Assembly: GCA_024698345.1 (NCBI GenBank)
Contig: JAILRH010000122.1
Span: forward strand, 1-41,183
DNA from: Lachnospiraceae bacterium
GTDB lineage: Bacteria; Bacillota; Clostridia; Lachnospirales; Lachnospiraceae
Length of the DNA stretch: 41,183 nucleotides
Reading direction: 5' to 3'
The stretch's first letter is position 1, and each line of letters begins with the position of its first letter. The translations under genes were made by a program, and so were the position numbers. Below are positions 32,424 to 40,430 of this stretch, piece after piece. The notes under the pieces were generated by a model that was not told the DNA's origin, did no database searches, and worked only from the letters and a program-made list of their open reading frames with translations.

Positions 32424-33851
32424 TTACTGTGAAAGCACATTTCCTATTGCTGATGTGAATACAATAATCATCAAAACCATATCTATCATTATTTTATTTA
32501 CACCCACAATCATTGGAACTGCAGACAAGAATGAAAATGCTCCTATCTTGTCTTTGTTTTTTATTGCTTCCGCCTGATTTTCAAGCAAAATGTTTCGGTC
32601 AATAACTGAACCGATCTGGACATCCGCCTCTTCCTTTCCCAGTTCGCTGATGCTGTAAAGCATTTTCATTGACGACTTCATCTCCGGCACATCAAAGTAC
32701 ATAAGAAATCTGTCATAAGGTTCTATCCCTATAGGATAATCTTCAAAATCAAGCATCATTCTTCTTATTGGTTCCTTCATCACATAAGGAGCTTCGTTGA
32801 AAGAATTCTCTATGGCTGACTGCACCGTTTCTGTCTGAAGATTAATGGCAACATCCCGAAGCCACTCCGGAAACTGCTTCCTGACTTCTTTTTCAATCTT
32901 CTTTTTGGCCGTTTTATAATTGCTGCGCTTAACCCAATTAAGATGGGACGGAATTCCATAATCCATAGCATCATGCTTTTCTTCCAGAACGATACTGTAG
33001 TATCTGTCTATTCTCTCAGGCGTCATACTGTTCTCCTCATTTATCCAGTCATAATTGAGTTTTGATGCCACCACAAGATAAATCACTTCCATAATCATCA
33101 GCATTACAATAGTAGAAATCTGGTACACCACATTGTCTGAATATGTGTAATCCGCCGGAACAATATGTGTCATAACTGCGCATGTAATCAAAGTCGCTCC
33201 TATGGAGATTAGAACGTTTCTCTTTATCCTGTCCACTTCGCCCATAAAAAGATTTGTCCTGTCATTCCAAGCCTTGACATCCTGCATCAGAACATCAATA
33301 TAGAAGCCACATTCACCACCCTGACTCTCTATTTTTTTCATAAAATTATGCATGGAAGAAAGCCGTTTACATGGGTATTCTTCCTCAATAATTTTTAGAG
33401 ATTCTTCGTAAATGCGATCAGCCATTTTCGAATCAATATTCACAATAATCTCTTCTATTATTTCCTTCACAATACTGTCGCAAGTCTTAGTTGCATCTAT
33501 AAGAGCCTCCCTTATTTTGGGTCTTTTCTTAAAGGAATACAGCATCTGTTCTATGTATAAAATTACGCTTTCAAATTTCTTTTTGTAATGTATTTTTTTT
33601 AAATTAATCCTGTAGTAAAAAGGAACCACGCTCATTGTAAAAAGAAAGCATATCACTATTCCCCATATTTTGAGATTGTAAATCAAACCAACAATAACAG
33701 AAACCATCCCTACCGAAACTGTCCTCTTAACAAACTGCCGCTTTTCTTCATCTGTCATTCCCTTTATTTTCTTTTTTAAATTCAGTATCTCTCCACCGTC
33801 TTTCTTGTATAAAATCAATTCCATATTACAGTCTTTCTTGCCTAAATTCAT
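32424..33851 (-). CDS. Tad pilus inner-membrane platform protein (TadB-TadC fusion)
   Basis: A 475-residue membrane protein with hydrophobic segments near residues 45-85, 215-265 and 435-475. Two cytosolic regions resemble type II/IV secretion F domains: one from 'FESVILYIEQMLYSFKKRP', the second from 'FPEWLRDVAINLQTETVQS' through 'GIEPYDRFLMYFDVPE'. Standard Tad systems use two proteins, TadB and TadC, each with one F domain; here both seem to be in one chain. It would form the platform on which the ATPase works. The start could also be 33824 ('MELILYKKDGG'); neither has a strong ribosome binding site. Confidence 0.75.
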   Translation of the reverse strand: MNLGKKDCNMELILYKKDGGEILNLKKKIKGMTDEEKRQFVKRTVSVGMVSVIVGLIYNLKIWGIVICFLFTMSVVPFYYRINLKKIHYKKKFESVILYIEQMLYSFKKRPKIREALIDATKTCDSIVKEIIEEIIVNIDSKMADRIYEESLKIIEEEYPCKRLSSMHNFMKKIESQGGECGFYIDVLMQDVKAWNDRTNLFMGEVDRIKRNVLISIGATLITCAVMTHIVPADYTYSDNVVYQISTIVMLMIMEVIYLVVASKLNYDWINEENSMTPERIDRYYSIVLEEKHDAMDYGIPSHLNWVKRSNYKTAKKKIEKEVRKQFPEWLRDVAINLQTETVQSAIENSFNEAPYVMKEPIRRMMLDFEDYPIGIEPYDRFLMYFDVPEMKSSMKMLYSISELGKEEADVQIGSVIDRNILLENQAEAIKNKDKIGAFSFLSAVPMIVGVNKIMIDMVLMIIVFTSAIGNVLSQ

Positions 33852-33865
33852 TTTTTACAACTACC

Positions 33866-33989
33866 CAATCAGTATTGTCGGTTAATAACTTCATTATTGT
33901 AAACACTCTGGTCTTAGCCTTATTATCATCGCTTCAAGTCCACTTCAATCAAAAGATGATTCTACTTTTTATATCCTAAATACTGATTG
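33866..33989. repeat. Long-range inverted repeat between ATPase and platform genes
   Basis: CAATCAGTATT (33866-33876) and AATACTGATTG (33979-33989) are perfect complements enclosing a 102-base AT-rich stretch. The gap of 153 bases contains no gene. It may fold in the mRNA and lower expression of the downstream genes relative to the ATPase. Confidence 0.55.
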
Positions 33990-34004
33990 AGTAATTATTT
34001 AAAA

Positions 34005-35021
34005 TTATTTTTCAGCTTTTTTAAAGGGATCTTCAATCCCTGCAAGTTTAAATTTTCTCATTAATTCTTTTGGAAGATTCTTTGTTAATATCTGACCGTC
34101 TTCATAAATCATCACTTTATTATTTTGGTCATTCTCTCTTGCCATGCACATCACCTGATACACTTTTCTTGTAATTTTCTCTTCTTCCCTGACAATCTGT
34201 TTGAGTGATACGCCAATGTCAATAAACGAATATACGTCGTTTTCATTTATGTTGCGTCCCATATTTCTCATTCTGTCAGGTATCTTTGATACATCATCCA
34301 AATGAATAGTCGTAAGGCAATGGACACCTGCCGATATATTCTCCAAAAGATATTTCACTTCTTCGCCCCTTGCTTCCGCAAGCAAAACCCAAGTCGGAAG
34401 CTGACGCTTACTGGCTTTCAATGCATCAGAATATCCAAAAGTATCTCCAACTTTAATCTCCACACAATCTTTATCCGGGTTAATTTTTGAGTATCGAAGT
34501 TCTAAGTTGTCTTCGATTGTATATACCCTTTCATACGCCGGTATGTATGTTGTCAGGTATTTAACATATTCTGTTTTTCCAACTCCCGGGAGGCCACCAA
34601 CGACAACAGTGCAGTGCGCCTTGATGGCATTCTCCATAAATGTATCAATAATCTCAGGACAATAATCATTCTCAATAATACTCTCCCTGCAGATTCTTCT
34701 GACCGCAGGTGTCTTTCTAATACTTATACTAATCCCCGTATTTGTCACGGAATCATGCAATATTGAGATTCTAAGACCCTCTGTTTCAGCCTCCAATAAA
34801 GGATTATTCCTATTAAACTGGATATTCATAAGATTACTTATTCTCGTATAGAACTGTTCAATAAAAATCTTGTCTAACGTGAACCCCTCAACCTTATATC
34901 TCCCCCTGTTTAAATCATTAACCCATAAAGCCTGACTGTAATTGATATCCGTAATATTATCATCATTGATAAATTGTAATAAATCCCCGTAAATCTTGTC
35001 CGGCAAAGTCAGTTTTCTCAT
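34005..35021 (-). CDS. TadA/CpaF-like pilus assembly ATPase
   Basis: A 338-residue secretion ATPase. It has Walker A 'GGLPGVGKT' (142-150), an Asp-box-like 'VYTIEDNLELR', Walker B 'WVLLAEARGEE' and a His-box 'GVHCLTTIHLDD'. These are the marks of the CpaF/TadA group that powers Tad pilus assembly. The N-terminal region is short relative to many TadA proteins, lacking the long leader. It lies 104 bases after the 57-residue pilin gene and is followed by the platform gene. Confidence 0.92.
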   Translation of the reverse strand: MRKLTLPDKIYGDLLQFINDDNITDINYSQALWVNDLNRGRYKVEGFTLDKIFIEQFYTRISNLMNIQFNRNNPLLEAETEGLRISILHDSVTNTGISISIRKTPAVRRICRESIIENDYCPEIIDTFMENAIKAHCTVVVGGLPGVGKTEYVKYLTTYIPAYERVYTIEDNLELRYSKINPDKDCVEIKVGDTFGYSDALKASKRQLPTWVLLAEARGEEVKYLLENISAGVHCLTTIHLDDVSKIPDRMRNMGRNINENDVYSFIDIGVSLKQIVREEEKITRKVYQVMCMARENDQNNKVMIYEDGQILTKNLPKELMRKFKLAGIEDPFKKAEK

Positions 35022-35124
35022 ATTCCAACGCTTCTCCTATAGTTTTCTCACATCAAATCTTTTTTCTAAAAAAATATATTTTTCATCCTCTTAATATCAA
35101 GCGTATTTTAAATCATTAACACCT

Positions 35125-35298
35125 TTAATGAATCATGCCTGATACTTTGTCAAATGAAACCGACCCCGTATAACTGGTAACCACGCCTGTAATAGCCTTG
35201 CTAATAACCGGGCCGACTGCATATGCGACTCCAACCAGTAACAAAATGCAAACTGCCACGAATATAGTCTTACCATGTTCCTGCAAAAATACGTCCAT
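35125..35298 (-). CDS. 57-residue Flp-like pilin, first gene of the Tad operon
   Basis: A small protein beginning 'MDVFLQEHGKTIFVAVCILL', with a hydrophobic helix to about residue 30 and a polar Ser/Thr-rich tail. GGAGGT lies 7 bases before this ATG; an ATG two codons earlier is too close to it. As first gene after the promoter and with Flp size, it is the best candidate for the major pilin subunit. It shares the EHG motif with two downstream proteins. Confidence 0.72.
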   Translation of the reverse strand: MDVFLQEHGKTIFVAVCILLLVGVAYAVGPVISKAITGVVTSYTGSVSFDKVSGMIH

Positions 35299-35405
35299 AA
35301 ACATTACCTCCTTCTCTTATTCCCAATGGCATCAAGTACGCAGAAAGATAGAATATCACAAAGTAACACTCCATATACTTTTTGTTGCCTTATCGGGTAA
35401 TGCCT

Positions 35406-35434
35406 ATATTATCACTCATATATTATGTTGTCAA
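35406..35434 (-). promoter_or_regulatory. Promoter of the Tad-like operon
   Basis: A perfect -35 box TTGACA (35429-35434), a 17-base spacer and TAATAT (35406-35411) on the minus strand. Transcription would start near 35399, giving a leader of about 100 bases before the 57-residue pilin gene. The rest of 35299-35548 shows nothing else I can support. Confidence 0.8.
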
Positions 35435-35548
35435 TCACTTTTTATATAAATATTTTTTTATGTCTTGTTTTTTGAATTTATCTTTTGAAAACAGTAATGC
35501 ATAGGAAAAACACAGTTTATTTATCATCCTAAAACTCCTCCATGCAAA

Positions 35549-35587
35549 ATGAAAAACGACCACACAAAATGTGTGGTCGTTTTTCAT
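35549..35587. terminator. Strong bidirectional terminator
   Basis: A perfect 18-base stem ATGAAAAACGACCACACA with its complement around a 3-base loop. It lies 28 bases past the CbiT-like gene stop and separates it from the pilus operon promoter, so the two units are transcribed independently. Confidence 0.95.
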
Positions 35588-35614
35588 AAAATCACCTTTA
35601 TCTAATTTTTTCTT

Positions 35615-36526
35615 TTAATTTCTTATTGGCTGTGCAGAAATAATAAACGGTGTCGGCTGTGTAACAAACTCACTATTCTTGTTTGTTTTTGAAACCGAAA
35701 TCTGCATTACTTCCGTAACCTCAACACCATATTTGTTAAGCAAATACTTGATGTCTGATAATATATCAAGTTCCAAAGTATAGATTACAAACTTCATATC
35801 CGGATTGATCTTTAAGAAATTCATAATGTCGCTCTCTATGTTTCTCTTTGTTGCAACAATAAATGCAAGTCTTGGAACTTTGAATCCATCATAAAGTTCA
35901 GTCTTTACATCCTCAACTATCTCAACGTTATGCACTCCAAACTTTTCGATATTTTCTTCCATGGATCTGAGAGAACCTTTGTCGCGCTCAACGGCGATAA
36001 TAAGACCTTCATACGCCATCATGGAAGCCTCAATAACTATACTCTCGCCACTCACAATTGTAATTGTATCAGACGCATCAAGTTCCAGTTTATTCATGAT
36101 AACCGCTCTTATCTCATGACCCACATATCTTACAGAACCTGCACTGAAATTCTCGTTCTTCATTCCAAATATCATGGACTCTCTTGTATTTTCATTTACA
36201 ACGTAAAACACCATAGGTTCCTTGATATCATTATCCATAAGATCCTGAATCTTTGCTTTCTTAAGTTCGCTCGGCTCCACGCCTTTTCCATACCATACGT
36301 CATACTCTCCGTAACCTGCTTCCCAGCATTTGTACAACATATCATTTCTGGTTTCATCTGCAAAAATCAAAACTCTCTTGTGAGTTGCTATTGCAGATAA
36401 TATATTTCTTCTTTTTCCGCAGGCATTAAGAAGTTTTATCTTTTCAGGACTGACGTTCATTTCTCCCGATATATGACCTAACCAACCAAGCATCTGTTCA
36501 TAAGTAAATACAATTTTCTCTTCCAT
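35615..36526 (-). CDS. Degenerate CbiT/CobL-like methyltransferase homologue
   Basis: I take the ATG at 36526 ('MEEKIVFTYEQMLGWLGHIS', 303 residues) because GGAGG lies 8 bases before it. The C-terminal half follows the pattern of precorrin-6B methylase (CbiT/CobL): 'SAGSVRYVGHEIRAVIMNKL', 'TITIVSGESIVIEASMMA', 'LIIAVERDKGSLRSMEENIE' and 'KVPRLAFIVATKRNIESD'. In true enzymes the SAM loop reads like DIGAGTGSV; here the glycines are largely replaced, so activity is doubtful. The N-terminal half resembles the CbiE part of CobL. No cobalamin genes are nearby. A regulatory or moonlighting role is possible. Confidence 0.5.
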   Translation of the reverse strand: MEEKIVFTYEQMLGWLGHISGEMNVSPEKIKLLNACGKRRNILSAIATHKRVLIFADETRNDMLYKCWEAGYGEYDVWYGKGVEPSELKKAKIQDLMDNDIKEPMVFYVVNENTRESMIFGMKNENFSAGSVRYVGHEIRAVIMNKLELDASDTITIVSGESIVIEASMMAYEGLIIAVERDKGSLRSMEENIEKFGVHNVEIVEDVKTELYDGFKVPRLAFIVATKRNIESDIMNFLKINPDMKFVIYTLELDILSDIKYLLNKYGVEVTEVMQISVSKTNKNSEFVTQPTPFIISAQPIRN

Positions 36527-36647
36527 TGTCACTACCTCCGATCTAGTATTTTCCACATAAGAAATGTGAGAAAAATTATATTATTTATTTTACCACTTTC
36601 TTCTATTATTGTGAACTACTCAAAAATTTGTTAGTTACTTATTACTA

Positions 36648-38003
36648 TTAATAGCCCCAGGAAATAAGTTTCCACTCGCCGCCTTTTGATCTGCCAAGCC
36701 ACCATTGCCATTCTGGATAATCTGAATTTTCATTGAAACCTTCGTTTATTGCTTTGCCATTAGTATGAAACGAGCTTGTAAACATAATACATTCATCCAT
36801 TTCTTCTTTAACGTTCATTCCTTCTCTAACGTTCATTCCTTCTCTTAAGTCATTAAGCCACATCACATTATCTTCATTATTTTCACTATCAGTTGAATAC
36901 TCAATACTTTGAAGTTCGCCCACGTTCCAGCTTGAAAATTCCTGATATATAATATTAATTGCCTCATCCATTTCCTTTTTTGAATAAATCTCTGACTGAC
37001 CGTAATCTACTTTCACTTTTGATGTATCAAATTTCAAAGTCTTTTGATTTGTAGCAAAGCAGGCTGTTACACCGGCGCATATAATAATAAAAAATGTGAT
37101 AATAAAAATTGACGGTTTTCTGTAATTCATAATACTTTTCACCCTTTCTTTTACACTAATTTCCCCAAAAGCAACCGGACAGGCTGCAATATATTTTTTC
37201 GGCATACTGCAATTTAACAACACCTGGCAGTATTCTTTTCTCCAATTATTCTGCTCATCCTTGATTGCCTTCTCATCACAGGCACATTCAATATCTTTAC
37301 AAAACAGAACATATGCAATCCAACACATTGGCTGGAACCAATAGATAATCAAAATCAAAAATCCCAACGGTTTCCAAAGATAATCCTTTCTCTTCAAATG
37401 CATTTGTTCATGCTTTATCACATACTCCCTGTCATCCCTCTTCAAGGAAGATGGAAGATAAATCTTTGGACGTACCATTCCCAAAACAAACGGACCCTCT
37501 ATTTCATCGCATAAGTATATATTTGACTCGATTTTTAAAGACGTTTGCACTTTTCTTTTTAGCATAGCATATGAAAATATTACATAAGCCATCATAACAA
37601 TCATTCCTGCTATCCATATTATTAAAGCAGTCTCTTTGTAATCGAAAGCCAACATTGAAGTTGAAAATGCAGTTTTAGTTGCAGTTGAAGTTACAGTTTC
37701 TTTGTTCTCAATTTGTGGTTCTGCAGATGAATTATTCGCCTCTAATGCTTGCTGATTATGCAAATTGTTTTGTATTTTTTGTTCCAATGTAACCATTCCG
37801 GATATGAGCTTTCCAGCCGGATTCATACTAAAATCACTTTCTATCTGTATCGGACAGACTAATTTTGCAGCGACCATTACCCATAAGAGACACACGCTCC
37901 ACTTTGGTATTTTCTGAAAAACAGCACGAATAACAATTACTCCAAGAATCAAAATAGCTACCGAAATGGAATTGTGCCATATTTGTGATAAAATCTGTTC
38001 CAT
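36648..38003 (-). CDS. M56 (BlaR1/MecR1-like) membrane metalloprotease sensor
   Basis: A 451-residue membrane protein: four hydrophobic segments around residues 13-30, 36-52, 124-146 and 208-232, and a zinc protease motif 'KHEQMHLKRKDYLW' (His198, Glu199, His202) with 'ECACDEKAI' downstream. A further hydrophobic segment near residue 305 leads to an extracellular tail of about 140 residues ('YSKKEMDEAINIIYQEFSSW') that is not a penicillin-binding domain. The tail includes a short duplication ('REGMNVREGMNV'). It begins one base after the stop of the BlaI-like gene, so it is the sensor partner that inactivates the repressor; the signal is unknown. Confidence 0.9.
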   Translation of the reverse strand: MEQILSQIWHNSISVAILILGVIVIRAVFQKIPKWSVCLLWVMVAAKLVCPIQIESDFSMNPAGKLISGMVTLEQKIQNNLHNQQALEANNSSAEPQIENKETVTSTATKTAFSTSMLAFDYKETALIIWIAGMIVMMAYVIFSYAMLKRKVQTSLKIESNIYLCDEIEGPFVLGMVRPKIYLPSSLKRDDREYVIKHEQMHLKRKDYLWKPLGFLILIIYWFQPMCWIAYVLFCKDIECACDEKAIKDEQNNWRKEYCQVLLNCSMPKKYIAACPVAFGEISVKERVKSIMNYRKPSIFIITFFIIICAGVTACFATNQKTLKFDTSKVKVDYGQSEIYSKKEMDEAINIIYQEFSSWNVGELQSIEYSTDSENNEDNVMWLNDLREGMNVREGMNVKEEMDECIMFTSSFHTNGKAINEGFNENSDYPEWQWWLGRSKGGEWKLISWGY

Positions 38004-38369
38004 TTACTCTTCCCCCTCATATGCATCAATCATTTTCTGAATCTCATCTATATCTTTTTTTGAAAGCTTCTTTCTGGATGCAAAAGCTGCAATAAATGCA
38101 GGAAATGACCCTGAAAATGACTCTTCAATTATTTTCTCACTTTGGGCTGCACCTAATTCTTCTTTGCTCATTAATGAGGTAACTATCCCGTTCTCATTTT
38201 GAAAAATTCCACGCTGACATAATCTTTTTAGCATTGTATATGTAGTAGATTTTTTCCAATCTAATTTTTCCTGACATATTTTTACTAAATCCCCTGAGGA
38301 AACGGGTTCATTACTCCATATAATATCTGCAAACCGGCTTTCAACCAATCCCAATCTTATATCTTCCAT
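38004..38369 (-). CDS. BlaI/MecI/CopY family repressor
   Basis: A 121-residue winged-helix repressor. The DNA-binding part runs from 'RFADIIWSNEPVSSGDLVKI' to 'KSTTYTMLKRLCQRG', and the C-terminal helices dimerise. In this family the repressor is cut or released when the M56 partner senses a signal. Its gene abuts that of the sensor with no gap. Its own promoter (38419-38447) contains a GTCTA-N7-TAGAC dyad, so autorepression is likely. Ribosome binding site AGGAGA. Confidence 0.93.
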   Translation of the reverse strand: MEDIRLGLVESRFADIIWSNEPVSSGDLVKICQEKLDWKKSTTYTMLKRLCQRGIFQNENGIVTSLMSKEELGAAQSEKIIEESFSGSFPAFIAAFASRKKLSKKDIDEIQKMIDAYEGEE

Positions 38370-38418
38370 AAGACTTCTCCTTTATTTCTGTGGTCTACTG
38401 TTTGTAAACTTCTCTGTT

Positions 38419-38447
38419 AGTCTACACTCATTAGACCATTTTGTCAA
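38419..38447 (-). promoter_or_regulatory. Promoter and operator of the repressor-sensor pair
   Basis: TTGACA (38442-38447), 17-base spacer and TAGACT (38419-38424) on the minus strand. GTCTA-N7-TAGAC (38420-38436) overlaps the -10 box and spacer; GTCTAC recurs at 38392, a possible second half-site. The TAGAC/GTCTA cores resemble the TACA/TGTA operators of BlaI-type repressors only loosely. Confidence 0.75.
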
Positions 38448-38490
38448 CTGCATGCAAACAAGTTTTCAGCATTTTTCTCATCGTGGAAAC

Positions 38491-38530
38491 AAAAAGAGGA
38501 AGGCAGCTCCAACTTTACAGTCGGGCTGCC
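38491..38530 (-). terminator. Terminator of the DUF3990/HTH pair
   Basis: On the minus strand GGCAGC-CCGACT-GTAA-AGTTGG-A-GCTGCC (38502-38530) forms a 12-pair hairpin with a bulged A, followed by TTCCTCTTTTTG. It lies about 90 bases beyond the stop of the HTH gene. Confidence 0.8.
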
Positions 38531-38619
38531 ACTTGAGAAAATTCTATCAAAATGATATACCGCATAGACAGTACATCGGTAATTAGCTTGTTATTCTATA
38601 AATCCAGTAGTTATATTAT

Positions 38620-39267
38620 CTATTCGTTTGTATATTCAAGCAATGCTTCCATCCTACATGCAAGCACGCCGGCAAGAGCTTTGATTGATTGCGCAGCCGC
38701 CTTGTTAATATCTTTGGCGCGCTGTTCATACTGTTGGATACTTCTGATATTCACACCGGATAACTGTGCAAGTTCACGCTGGGAAAGACCACTTTTCTTT
38801 CTTATTTTGGAAAGATTCGTCTCTTTTTCTCCCTGATTCATAACAGCATCTATTATCTGAATTATCTGTTCATTCTCGTAATCACGGTACTCATCATGCA
38901 ATCGCTTAAAATTTTCGAAAGATATCACTTCCACAATCTCTGCGAATGTTCTGGCAGAATACCATTGATAATACGCGATTATCCAGCCTATCCAATACGC
39001 TGACAAAGTCTTATATTCTATATACTTATCAGGCATCTCCTTTGTCTCTTCAAACTTTCCAACAATTTCAACTGCCAACTCTATTCCTGACATCCCTGCA
39101 ACAACTGCGGGAACGCCCTTTTCAAATAAAGTCGCATAGCCACTCATTATGAACATACTCCAAAAATCATTCAGATCTATCTCGCAGATATTCTGAATAT
39201 AATCCAACATCTCGCCCATATTGTTGGCTGCGTCCATGACATATCTATCGTTGTAAGCGCGGATCAT
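38620..39267 (-). CDS. Xre-family HTH protein, likely antitoxin
   Basis: I take the ATG at 39267 ('MIRAYNDRYVMDAANNMGEM', 215 residues) because GGAGGT lies 8 bases before it. The first 70 residues form an all-helical domain ending 'GVPAVVAGMSGIELAVEIV', a pattern seen beside DUF3990 proteins (DUF3791-like). The C-terminal 65 residues are an Xre helix-turn-helix: 'LSKIRKKSGLSQRELAQLSG' and 'NIRSIQQYEQRAKDINKAAA'. It overlaps the DUF3990 gene by 23 bases. This is the expected make-up of an antitoxin that binds the toxin with one end and its operator with the other. Confidence 0.75.
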   Translation of the reverse strand: MIRAYNDRYVMDAANNMGEMLDYIQNICEIDLNDFWSMFIMSGYATLFEKGVPAVVAGMSGIELAVEIVGKFEETKEMPDKYIEYKTLSAYWIGWIIAYYQWYSARTFAEIVEVISFENFKRLHDEYRDYENEQIIQIIDAVMNQGEKETNLSKIRKKSGLSQRELAQLSGVNIRSIQQYEQRAKDINKAAAQSIKALAGVLACRMEALLEYTNE

Positions 39268-39925
39268 CTTCATGTACCTCCCTAAGAATAAACTCTCTGA
39301 TAAACAATCCTGACTTATCTTCAACAGAAACAAAATCATCATACAGTTCTCTGGCCTTGTTATCTTTTCTGAGTCTCTTGAAATAATACTCAACACTGCT
39401 TACAGGTTCAAATCCTATAAACTCAATACGATCAAGTGCCTTTTCAGACTTGATGACATATTGTCTGCCTGCTTTTGTCCTGTCTAAGGAATTATACAAC
39501 TGCTCAAGAGAAATCTCATTATTCATAAAAGCTCTTATAAATGAATAATACGAATCATCAGCTCTGTAACCAACAATCACATCATACTTATCAGTATCAA
39601 TATGGAAGTTTTTTTTCAATCCAATAATGGCAGTTCTCATCAAAGGAGATGCAATTTTGAACTTACGATTCTCTGCCAAAACAGCAAGCCAATGCAGCGT
39701 CGTGTATTTTTTTGAAGTAAGATCAAGTATCCTAAGTCCATCAATATTTAGTTCATATTTGTTCAAGTATCCATCCCTTGAATATGAGCACGCCCATTCC
39801 TTCCCGGTTTCTGAATTCCTGCTACAATAAAAGCCTGCCCCAAAATCAGCATATTCCTTGCTTTTATCCAGTGTAGGATGCTTAACAATGTTGGGTGAGC
39901 CATGATATAACAGCAGTTCCTTCAT
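39245..39925 (-). CDS. DUF3990 protein, putative ADP-ribosyltransferase-like toxin
   Basis: I take the ATG at 39925 ('MKELLLYHGSPNIVKHPTLD', 226 residues) after AAAGGAACTAAC; the frame extends further but without a ribosome binding site. 'YHGS' near the start and 'YADFGAGFYCSRNSETGKEW' are the DUF3990 signature, a family placed near ADP-ribosyltransferases (the H-Y-E/Q type with His in 'YHGS'). The middle has 'KYDVIVGYRADDSYY'. It is the first gene of a two-gene unit with an overlapping HTH gene. The target and the actual activity are unknown. Confidence 0.8.
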   Translation of the reverse strand: MKELLLYHGSPNIVKHPTLDKSKEYADFGAGFYCSRNSETGKEWACSYSRDGYLNKYELNIDGLRILDLTSKKYTTLHWLAVLAENRKFKIASPLMRTAIIGLKKNFHIDTDKYDVIVGYRADDSYYSFIRAFMNNEISLEQLYNSLDRTKAGRQYVIKSEKALDRIEFIGFEPVSSVEYYFKRLRKDNKARELYDDFVSVEDKSGLFIREFILREVHEDDPRLQR

Positions 39926-39984
39926 GTTAGTTCCTTTCATTAAAATATGTATAATTTTAACTCTTAAGTTGTATAACACTAAAA

Positions 39985-40013
39985 ATTATAACTCTATAGT
40001 GACATTTTTTCAA
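39985..40013 (-). promoter_or_regulatory. Promoter of the DUF3990/HTH pair
   Basis: TTGAAA (40008-40013), 17-base spacer and a perfect TATAAT (39985-39990) on the minus strand, about 60 bases before the DUF3990 start. Nearby ATTTT/AAAAT runs give no clear operator. Confidence 0.78.
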
Positions 40014-40244
40014 TAGTAAATTATATATTTTCTGTTAATCCTATATGAGGATAGATAAAAACTTTTTGTTTTTATTTATATATTATACGTATTTTTTATC
40101 CACCACTTGTTTCTTCCTTATTATATACTACTTTTCCACTTATAAATTTCTCCTGAATCTCCAATAATTCTCTCCTCTTTCCGGTTATTTTTCTCTACCG
40201 TTTCAGCATAGAAAAAGATATATTTTTAATAGTTTTGCATCGCT

Positions 40245-40362
40245 TTAAAGTGCTAAATTTCGCCGCTATTTTATGTCCGTTTTTTCGGACTCGGTTTCGT
40301 TTGGCGAAAGGTGTGACAAGGTGACATTATTCGCCCAATATTTTAGTGTTTTATCACTTTAA
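40245..40362. other. Nested inverted repeats in the gene-free region
   Basis: Three nested pairings: TTAAAGTG (40245) with CACTTTAA (40355), TTTCGCC (40258) with GGCGAAA (40303), and a tight hairpin GTCCG-TTTTTT-CGGAC (40275-40290). No reading frame of note crosses it. It could be a small RNA, a leader for something lost, or a binding site. The flanking AT-rich stretch 40014-40244 shows nothing I can support. Confidence 0.5.
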
Positions 40363-40430
40363 TCTTATATTCTTATATCTCATTACAGTATTACATCATT
40401 AAATTATTATTGTTATAGAGTAGTATTGCA

